From Microcystis aeruginosa Ma_SC_T_19800800_S464 (GTDB lineage: Bacteria > Cyanobacteriota > Cyanobacteriia > Cyanobacteriales > Microcystaceae): DNA of 49,605 bases. Below are positions 43,978-49,605 of this stretch, piece after piece; position 1 is the first letter of the stretch; the number at the start of each line of letters is the position of its first letter. Where the stretch lies: contig SFBL01000146.1 of assembly GCA_007095785.1 (NCBI GenBank), forward strand, positions 1 through 49,605, read 5' to 3'. Under the pieces are notes generated by a model, which was not told the DNA's origin, ran no database searches, and saw only the letters and a program-made list of their open reading frames with translations. The position numbers were made by a program, and so were the translations under genes.

Positions 43978-44582
43978 GAATAATGTTTCTTTTCGGTGGC
44001 GATTAATTTGGCGGCTAAAACCCCGCCTAGGAAACCAAATAAATGTCCTTGCCAAGAAATCCCCGGACGGGAAGGCAAAACGCCCCAAATTGTGCCACCG
44101 TAGAGTAAAAAGACTAGAATTGACAAGAGTATAGAAGGAATATTTCTCTGGAAATAGCCCCGCAGTAATAAAAAACCTAAATAGCCAAAAATCAAGATAC
44201 TTGCTCCGATATGGATGGATCCGGGAGCAGCAAATAACCAGACTCCTAACCCCCCCACCAGCATAGTTAACCCAGTCACAATAAAAAAGTCACTGGTTTC
44301 CTGTAACATCACCAACCAACCGAGAATCAGGAAAGGAACCGTATTAGCAATAAGATGGGGAAAGTCCCCGTGTAGGAAAGGTGCGAAAAGAATACCCCGC
44401 AATCCGATGACTTGATGGGGCATAATCCCGAAATAGTCTAAACTGCCCCGAAAAACAAATTGATCTAAAATCTCTAACAGCCAAAAAATCGCCACAAAGG
44501 TAGCGAGGATTATTGCTTGGGTTTTTATTTCTTGCCGTGATCCTTGACTCATAAGATTGATGGATGAGTTATTTTTTTCCAT
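43974..44582 (-). CDS. Rhomboid family intramembrane serine protease
   Basis: A 202-residue membrane protein with about six helices. The catalytic Ser lies in SIHIGASILIFGYLG and the His in WQGHLFGFLGG; HLIANTVPFLILG is the conserved first His/Asn of the oxyanion hole region. The usual GASG reads GASI here, an uncommon replacement that may still be active. The start at 44582 was chosen because GGAGG lies 7 bases before this ATG, while the upstream ATG has none. Confidence 0.88.
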   Translation of the reverse strand: MEKNNSSINLMSQGSRQEIKTQAIILATFVAIFWLLEILDQFVFRGSLDYFGIMPHQVIGLRGILFAPFLHGDFPHLIANTVPFLILGWLVMLQETSDFFIVTGLTMLVGGLGVWLFAAPGSIHIGASILIFGYLGFLLLRGYFQRNIPSILLSILVFLLYGGTIWGVLPSRPGISWQGHLFGFLGGVLAAKLIATEKKHYS

Positions 44583-44597
44583 TATAGCCCTCCACAT

Positions 44598-44636
44598 CAG
44601 TTATCAGTTATCAGTTATCAGTGATTCAGTTACCAG
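44598..44636. repeat. CAGTTAT heptamer repeat
   Basis: Three to four CAGTTAT units and derivatives lie upstream of the rhomboid gene. They are related to the heptamers at 41414 and 47765. Confidence 0.75.
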
Positions 44637-44648
44637 TTAAGTAGGTGG

Positions 44649-44760
44649 GTGGAATTAAATATAAGACGAACGTAGGTTGGGTTGAAGCATGAAACCCAAC
44701 GCCCGATTATGTTACGCTACCGCTAACCCATCCTACAAATAATTGTGCCTCCCTACTTAT
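44649..44760. repeat. Dispersed repeat A, full copy
   Basis: Nearly identical to 24366-24478; only the middle (about 12 bases after GCCCG) differs. It lies between the rhomboid and nth genes in the same orientation as the other copy. Complementary arms allow a stable hairpin. Confidence 0.85.
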
Positions 44761-44778
44761 CAGGTGTGAGTTATCAGT

Positions 44779-45438
44779 TTACTGTTTACTGTTTGCTGCA
44801 GGACAAAGAGAGGCTAATTGACAGGAAAAACAAGCGGGATTTCTCGCTTTACAAACTGCCCGGCCGTGGTAAATAATACTAATAGAAAAAGTTTCCCAAT
44901 CCGGTTGAGGTAGTAAAGCCATTAAATCCCGTTCAATTTTCACCGGATCGTTATTAGTAGTTAAACCCAAACGATTACTTAAGCGCTTAACGTGGGTATC
45001 TACTGTCACCCCCTCAATAATCCCGTAAGCGTGAGCAAGTACCACATTAGCGGTTTTTCTAGCTACCCCGGGTAAAGTTAATAATTCCGCCATTGTCTTG
45101 GGTACTTCCCCCTGAAAATCCTTGAGGATTTTTTGACAAGCACCCTGAATATTTTTAGCTTTATTGCGATAGAATCCCGTGGAACGAATCAGGGTTTCTA
45201 ACTCCTCTCGCTCGGCAAAAGCTAAGGATTTGGCATCGGGAAAACGAGCAAATAAAGCAGGAGTCACCTTATTTACCCGCTCATCAGTGCATTGTGCCGA
45301 GAGAATAACTGCCACCAATAACTGCACGGGAGTTTGATAATTTAAGCTACAGGTTGCCTCTGGATATAATTGCTTTAAGTTGCTTAAAATATCTAGGGCG
45401 CGCAGTTGAACTTCAGTTTTTTTTCGAGGGACCATCAC
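44779..45438 (-). CDS. nth: Endonuclease III (DNA glycosylase/AP lyase)
   Basis: A 219-residue base-excision repair enzyme for oxidised pyrimidines. The helix-hairpin-helix reads LLTLPGVARKTANVVLAHA with the catalytic Lys, followed by the catalytic Asp in VDTHVKRLSNRLGL. The [4Fe-4S] ligands are C-x6-C-x2-C-x5-C in CKARNPACFSCQLASLC. GTG at 45438 overlaps the rseP stop by four bases; ATG at 45435 is also possible. The last residues NSKQ and the stop are encoded by a GTTTACT heptamer array. Confidence 0.95.
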   Translation of the reverse strand: MMVPRKKTEVQLRALDILSNLKQLYPEATCSLNYQTPVQLLVAVILSAQCTDERVNKVTPALFARFPDAKSLAFAEREELETLIRSTGFYRNKAKNIQGACQKILKDFQGEVPKTMAELLTLPGVARKTANVVLAHAYGIIEGVTVDTHVKRLSNRLGLTTNNDPVKIERDLMALLPQPDWETFSISIIYHGRAVCKARNPACFSCQLASLCPAANSKQ

Positions 45439-46526
45439 TGGAATAAATCCTGAAAAACTGCTAGGTTAGCCGTGTCGCGCACGATTAAGAAAACTCCTAA
45501 TCCTAAGAGTAAAACTAGACCTGTTTGCATGATGTTATCTTGCAGTTTAGTTGGGAGAGGTTTACCTACCAAAGCCTCGATTAATAAAAATACCAACTGA
45601 CCACCATCAAGAGCAGGTAAAGGCAGAATATTAATCACCGCTAAATTAATACTAATTAGGGCGGCAAATTGAAAAAGATTACCCGCATCATTACGAGCGA
45701 TTGCGGCTCCGTATTCGACAATTTTAACCGGTCCTGCTACCTGTTGAACACTGTCTTTAAAGTTACTAACTAACTGCCCAAAACCTTGCACGGTTAATAG
45801 GGTTAATCGTTGAAATTCACCCGCACCTAAGCTAAAAGCTTGACTAAAACTATCGGCTTTCAGGCGAGTTTCTTCACCGTTAGGAGCCAATCTAACACCA
45901 ATTTTACCCTGACCATCACTTCCCAATTCAGGAGTAACAGTTAAATCGAGAGTTTCTGTCGGGCGTTTGATGGTTAATTTTAGGGGTTGATTGGGGGAAG
46001 ATTGAATAATGTCACGGAAGTCAATAAGGGCATTTTGAGAAGCACCAAGGGGCTGATCATTGATAGCGAGAACGATATCCCCCGCTTGTATTCCCGCTTG
46101 TTTAGCGACGGAATTTTCCGAGGTGAAAACCTCTGGAATAATTACCCCTTCTTGATAGTTAATTTGGGGAAAACCCACCGTAGCGACTTGGGTAACAAGC
46201 AAAAAATAGGCAAAAATTAAATTAGCAATTACCCCGGCACTAATGACGATAGCTCGATCGAAAACAGGACGATTGCGTAATAAATCAGGATCGTTATTGG
46301 GAATTTGACTATCGGGATCGTCATCGGGAAAACCAACGTAACCCCCTAAAGGAATGGCGCGGAGGGCGTATTCTGTTTCTTTACCTTGATATTTAGCTAA
46401 AGCTGGACCAAAACCGATGGAAAAGCGATTAACATGGATAGATTGCCAACGAGCAGCGGCAAAATGACCTAATTCGTGAACGACAATTAATAGGGCAAGT
46501 ACACCGATCGCTATTAAAACTGACAT
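45435..46526 (-). CDS. rseP: RIP (site-2) metalloprotease RseP
   Basis: A 363-residue membrane protease. The zinc motif is HELGH in LIVVHELGHFAAARW, followed by NRFSIGFGPAL. One PDZ domain lies at about 115-205 (AKQAGIQAGDIVLAINDQPL). The C-terminal metal-ligand motif is INILPLPALDGGQLVFLL. It cleaves membrane-bound anti-sigma factors or signal-peptide remnants. A membrane anti-sigma factor is present at 48758, but no link is shown. ATG at 46526 was preferred over a TTG at 46535. It overlaps nth, so translation is coupled. Confidence 0.94.
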   Translation of the reverse strand: MSVLIAIGVLALLIVVHELGHFAAARWQSIHVNRFSIGFGPALAKYQGKETEYALRAIPLGGYVGFPDDDPDSQIPNNDPDLLRNRPVFDRAIVISAGVIANLIFAYFLLVTQVATVGFPQINYQEGVIIPEVFTSENSVAKQAGIQAGDIVLAINDQPLGASQNALIDFRDIIQSSPNQPLKLTIKRPTETLDLTVTPELGSDGQGKIGVRLAPNGEETRLKADSFSQAFSLGAGEFQRLTLLTVQGFGQLVSNFKDSVQQVAGPVKIVEYGAAIARNDAGNLFQFAALISINLAVINILPLPALDGGQLVFLLIEALVGKPLPTKLQDNIMQTGLVLLLGLGVFLIVRDTANLAVFQDLFQ

Positions 46527-46675
46527 GATGATCAAAATATAATGACTTAGCTTTTGTTTATTGTAAGCGATCCTCCCAAGCAGATTGCAAAAAATCTTTA
46601 GTTATCGCTAATTTTCCGATCATTTATGCTAAAAGTGATCTTAACTGTCTAATCTGACCCAACGGAGAGCGATCG

Positions 46676-46960
46676 ATGCCTTTGAGTGAGCGCGCCCAGC
46701 AATTAATCCCAAAAGCGAGAATCATCAGTTTCGCTGATTGGCCCTATCAGCAAGCAGCGATCGCTATTTGGCAACAAGCGGATGATCAAACTCCCTATCT
46801 CAGTGATAGGGAGTTTGATACTATACAGTGCCATTAGGGGCGATGATTTCGGGGTTAGAGACCTTAAAATAATACAGCTTAGATCATTTTAGTGACTCAG
46901 AAAAAACCGCAATTGCTCCCTATTTCGATCACTTAATTACGGTTATGAAAAAGTTTTAAA
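46676..46960 (+). pseudogene. Decayed small gene (N- and C-terminal pieces)
   Basis: The 5' piece (ATG at 46676, GGAGAG ribosome-binding site) encodes MPLSERAQQLIPKARIISFA and continues to TAG at 46835 (53 residues). The end is replaced by a strong hairpin (13-bp arms at 46787 and 46805). A second in-frame-looking piece near 46884 encodes DHFSDSEKTAIAPYFDHL and ends MKKF, which looks like the C-terminus of a protein. The middle is missing or shifted. The family is not recognised. Confidence 0.5.
46787..46817. repeat. Perfect 13-bp inverted repeat
   Basis: CAAACTCCCTATC and GATAGGGAGTTTG flank a 5-base loop. It sits in the decayed gene and may be the scar of a deletion/inversion or a hairpin signal; no T-run follows on the plus strand. 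Confidence 0.85.
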
Positions 46961-47138
46961 ACCTAGGCATTTAATCTGTGTTAAAATAATTAAGTCAACA
47001 GTTAAAAATGCCGCTCACTGAGGTGAAAACTCCGTTGAACCCCTAAAATCATCGGCGTGGGTGGGCCTCTTGGGACTACCAAAAACCTCGATCGAGTGCC
47101 TGGCGGGTCGAGGTACTTTATAAAATAAGGGAGATTCT

Positions 47139-47729
47139 ATGGATGCCAAAGCGAAATTACTGGAATTGATCGCTGGTAGAAATCGCGGACTCCTGGCCAC
47201 GGAAAGCGACCGCGTGCGGATTTTAGCGGCGATCGAACAATTGGAGGATCACAATCCCCATCCCCATCCCCTCGAAGTTAAACAACTATTAGGGGGCAAT
47301 TGGCGTTTACTATTCACCAGCAGCCGCGACATTCTGGGACTAGATCGCCTACCTTTTTTTCAATTGGGGCAAATTTATCAATATATCGACCTGAACAAGG
47401 CCAAACTCTATAATATTGCTGAAATTACTAGCGTACCTTGGCTAGAAGGAGCAGTGATCGTCGCCGCTACCTTTGAACCCACCTCCGAGCGTCGGGTCAT
47501 GGTCAAATTTGAGCGCTCGATCCTCGGTCTGCAACGTTTTCTCAATTATCATTCTGCCCAAGAATTTATCGACGCGATCGAAAGTGGCAAAAAATTTCCT
47601 CCCCTCGATTTTTCTTTCAATAATCGCGAACAAAAAGGTTGGCTCGATATTACCTATCTCGATGAAGATCTCCGCATCGGCCGCGGCAGCGAAGGCAGCG
47701 TCTTTATTCTGGCTAAGGAAAAAACCTAA
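47139..47729 (+). CDS. PAP/fibrillin family protein
   Basis: A 196-residue lipocalin-like protein of the plastid lipid-associated/fibrillin family, found in cyanobacteria and chloroplasts and linked to thylakoid plastoglobule-like lipids and light stress. Motifs are AKLLELIAGRNRGLLATESD, LLGGNWRLLFTSSRDILGL, and the C-terminal GWLDITYLDEDLRIGRGSEG with FIL at the end. No signal peptide is seen. It has no co-directional partner near it. Confidence 0.9.
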   Translation: MDAKAKLLELIAGRNRGLLATESDRVRILAAIEQLEDHNPHPHPLEVKQLLGGNWRLLFTSSRDILGLDRLPFFQLGQIYQYIDLNKAKLYNIAEITSVPWLEGAVIVAATFEPTSERRVMVKFERSILGLQRFLNYHSAQEFIDAIESGKKFPPLDFSFNNREQKGWLDITYLDEDLRIGRGSEGSVFILAKEKT

Positions 47730-47739
47730 CTTAAGAGCC

Positions 47740-47830
47740 GTCAGGAGACAGGAGACAGCCTTGAATCAGTTATCAGTTATCAGATGTGAGTTTTCATTGC
47801 ACTGATTGCTGTTCACTGTTCACTGAAAAT
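47740..47830. repeat. Short tandem repeats (GGAGACA and CAGTTAT units)
   Basis: AGGAGACAGGAGACA and then CAGTTATCAGTTATCAG, followed by GTTCACTGTTCACTG. They are heptamer-type repeats of the same families as elsewhere in the window, in the spacer between the fibrillin and sigma factor genes. Confidence 0.8.
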
Positions 47831-47920
47831 ACACCCGACACCCGACACCCCACTTGCTCCCCCAGATGAATGCCCCGATCGGTTAGAATCAAAACATGGG
47901 AAAAAAATTATTTATTTTCG

Positions 47921-47945
47921 GGAACCTTTACTGACTTCTCCCGTC
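47921..47945 (+). promoter_or_regulatory. Possible ECF-type promoter of the sigma factor gene
   Basis: GGAACC at 47921-47926 and CGTC at 47942-47945 are 15 bases apart, matching the GGAAC...GTC pattern of ECF sigma promoters. It lies 43 bp before the ATG at 47988 and would be consistent with autoregulation. Also nearby: a TCCTCA/TGAGGA inverted repeat at 47944-47964. Confidence 0.4.
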
Positions 47946-47987
47946 CTCAAGCTCTGAGTGAGGAGTTTATATCCTTGAGGAAATTCC

Positions 47988-48644
47988 ATGAGTCAATCGA
48001 TTCCAGCATCTTGGTCACTTGAGGCCAAAAAGTCTCAAAACCCCGTGTCCCCTGACAAACTCTCCAACTACGATCTAATTGCACGCTGTCAGGAAGGGTG
48101 TCAGCCAGATCGGGCAGCCTTTGGGGAACTGCTGCGGCGCTATCAGGCTCATGTTGATAAATTACTCTATCATTTGGCTCCCGATTGGCAAGATCGCGCT
48201 GATTTGGCTCAAGAGGTCTGGATTCGCGTCTATCGCAATATTAACCGTCTCCATGAACCCCTCAAGTTTCGCGGTTGGTTAAGTCGCATTGCTACTAATC
48301 TTTTTTACGACGAATTGCGGAAACGTAAGCGGGTTAATCATCCCATTTCCCTTGATGCTCCCCGGCGCGTGGAAGATGGCGAAATCGATTGGGATATCGA
48401 GTCCGATTACCCCAGTCCCGATGAACATCTCACCACCCACGAATTCTACGATCAATTACAGGCGGCGATCGCTGATTTACCAGAAGCTTTTCGGACAACT
48501 ATTATTCTCCGAGAAATTGAAGGTATGGCCTACGAAGAAATTGCCGAGATGACGGGAGTTTCTTTAGGAACTGTTAAATCCCGCATTGCTCGCGCTCGCG
48601 CTAAATTACAATCTGTTTTACAGCCCTATTTTACGGAAGGCTAA
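47988..48644 (+). CDS. sigG: ECF-like RNA polymerase sigma factor, SigG type
   Basis: A 218-residue protein. Region 2 has LLRRYQAHVDKLLYHLAPDWQDRADLAQEVWIRVYRNI with RGWLSRIATNLFYDELRKRKR. A linker with acidic residues follows. Region 4 has LPEAFRTTIILREIEGMAYEEIAEMTGVSLGTVKSRIARARAKLQ, the complete -35-binding helix-turn-helix. Length and sequence match SigG of cyanobacteria, an ECF-like factor. The next gene downstream encodes a membrane protein with an anti-sigma layout, so regulated release at the membrane is likely. Confidence 0.93.
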   Translation: MSQSIPASWSLEAKKSQNPVSPDKLSNYDLIARCQEGCQPDRAAFGELLRRYQAHVDKLLYHLAPDWQDRADLAQEVWIRVYRNINRLHEPLKFRGWLSRIATNLFYDELRKRKRVNHPISLDAPRRVEDGEIDWDIESDYPSPDEHLTTHEFYDQLQAAIADLPEAFRTTIILREIEGMAYEEIAEMTGVSLGTVKSRIARARAKLQSVLQPYFTEG

Positions 48645-48757
48645 AGAATATTGTGGTGATTCGGCACTAACGGCCGAGGTGAGGAGTCGTTAAATTTAAC
48701 TAGCTCCGTGCTGGTGAAAAGTGATTGCATACCGATCGCTTCCGGTCGAGGTCAACC

Positions 48758-49309
48758 ATGAATAATTATCAACCCGAAGACGTTCAATGGATCAAGTCTT
48801 TGTTACGTCACGATGACAGCGATTCCGACTCCGCAACCGAGGATATTTTGTTTTTAGATGAGGATAACGAGGAAGGTCATCGTTTCGATTTAATTAGCGC
48901 CTATATTGATAACGAAGTAACGGTAGAGGAAAGAAAGCTAGTTCAGCATTGGTTAGACCATGATGCTGCCGCTAAAAAACTCTATCGGCAGCTCTTGGGA
49001 TTACAAACTAATTTAAGGCAGATTCGCGTACCGGCTACTATGGCCAGCGACCGATTGGCAGAACAGGTGTTCAGAAAAGTCGATGGTCAGCGTCGTCGCC
49101 AATATTATGTTTATGGTGGCGCAATTTTAACGGCTATGGCGATCGCTGTTGGCTCCTACTTCGTCTCGGGACGCAATGATCCTCTCTCCCAAATGGCGAG
49201 CAGTCCGAGCAGTATTAGCCAAGAGGGAGACCATTTGATGATTGCTCTCAACCATCCGATTATCGAGATTCCCACAACGGAAGAGCCAAAAGAGAATGGC
49301 CAAAGGTAA
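48758..49309 (+). CDS. Anti-sigma factor-like membrane protein (SigG partner)
   Basis: A 183-residue protein. The N-terminal cytoplasmic part has FDLISAYIDNEVTVEERKLVQHWLDHDAAAKKLYRQLLGLQTNL, which is the zf-HC2/anti-sigma helix layout, but the usual HxxxCxxC zinc-binding cysteines are missing (HWLDHDAAAKKLY). One membrane helix (about 127-146, YYVYGGAILTAMAIAVGSYFV) follows, then a 37-residue extracytoplasmic tail. Its position 113 bp after sigG, and family order in cyanobacteria, support the anti-sigma role. The ATG at 48758 is preferred over the upstream 48725. Confidence 0.8.
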   Translation: MNNYQPEDVQWIKSLLRHDDSDSDSATEDILFLDEDNEEGHRFDLISAYIDNEVTVEERKLVQHWLDHDAAAKKLYRQLLGLQTNLRQIRVPATMASDRLAEQVFRKVDGQRRRQYYVYGGAILTAMAIAVGSYFVSGRNDPLSQMASSPSSISQEGDHLMIALNHPIIEIPTTEEPKENGQR

Positions 49310-49388
49310 GTTAGGCAGATTTATCTATCGGTTAGGGCAGTGCTTAAATTTCGTCTATTAGAGTGAGGACTTGAGGAGTGTAACGTTT

Positions 49389-49526
49389 GTGATTAGGTTC
49401 ATCAAAAAAGCTTTTCGAGATATATCGTTGGGGCGCAATCTCGAATATTACATCACGTTACTTTTTATCCTTGTCATCCTTGCTCTAGAGGTAGTTGCTA
49501 GTACCCCAAATTCTCATAAAACATAG
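49389..49526 (+). CDS. Possible very small membrane protein
   Basis: GTG at 49389 opens a 45-residue frame: VIRFIKKAFRDISLGRNLEY, then a membrane helix (ITLLFILVILALEVVA), ending SHKT. A basic amphipathic start plus a single helix is plausible for a real small protein, but there is no clear ribosome-binding site. The rest of 49310-49605 shows no other feature. Confidence 0.35.
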   Translation: MIRFIKKAFRDISLGRNLEYYITLLFILVILALEVVASTPNSHKT

Positions 49527-49605
49527 CCAAATCTATCTTTATCTACTACTATAGAGTTGCTTGACTAGATTTTGTGGCAAAATGAAATATGTTACACCGA
49601 AAGAA

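Overview
The window looks like chromosomal DNA of a bloom-forming unicellular cyanobacterium, most likely Microcystis. The evidence is many HIP1 octamers (GCGATCGC), a CpcS/CpeS-type bilin lyase, a PAP/fibrillin protein, a HoxW-type hydrogenase protease, a SigG-type sigma factor, a CIRCE-controlled GroEL2, Uma2 nucleases, and intergenic spaces full of short dispersed repeats and heptamer arrays. This is inferred from gene content; no database search was run.

Layout. 1-3280 (minus) is the 5' part of a giant surface/secreted protein: a DUF4347 domain, then two blocks of exactly seven LVIVD repeats separated by two Calx-beta domains, running off the window. 3281-4700 is a decayed area with repeats, an 18-T run and an RTX-type pseudogene interrupted by an 80-bp MITE-like insertion. 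4700-9060 has a small secreted protein, the ABC-F ATPase Uup and groEL2 with CIRCE and terminator. 9.2-19.2 kb is accessory-looking: an OLD-type ATPase/TOPRIM protein, a K+ channel with RCK domains on both sides of the pore, a coupled AAA ATPase + small PD-(D/E)xK-like protein pair, and a SWIM zinc-finger/SNF2 helicase pair. A broken partial copy of the SWIM gene lies on the far side of the AAA/nuclease pair. This pair is one of my two candidates for an undescribed system.

19.5-33.8 kb is mostly housekeeping: a degenerate histidine kinase, a saccharopine-dehydrogenase-like protein with an MscS channel, hoxW, two divergent Uma2 genes, an LCP-family ligase, GNAT, AmpG-like MFS, a GAF-SpoIIE phosphatase, a nitroreductase and an MscS channel with a cyclic-nucleotide-binding domain.

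34.0-36.5 kb (minus) is a compact operon: a MerR regulator, a secreted His-rich protein of unknown family, and a secreted beta-barrel-like protein. It has a textbook MerR promoter (20-bp spacer over a palindrome) but no transporter gene. It is the second candidate system, probably responding to metal. 36.5-42.5 kb has a bilin lyase, then a polysaccharide cluster (four glycosyltransferases and GDP-mannose dehydratase). 42.6-49.3 kb has folB, an FMN reductase, an ABM-like protein, a rhomboid protease, nth-rseP, a small pseudogene, a PAP/fibrillin protein, and a SigG-type sigma factor followed by a membrane anti-sigma factor. No tRNA, rRNA, CRISPR array or intact insertion sequence was seen.
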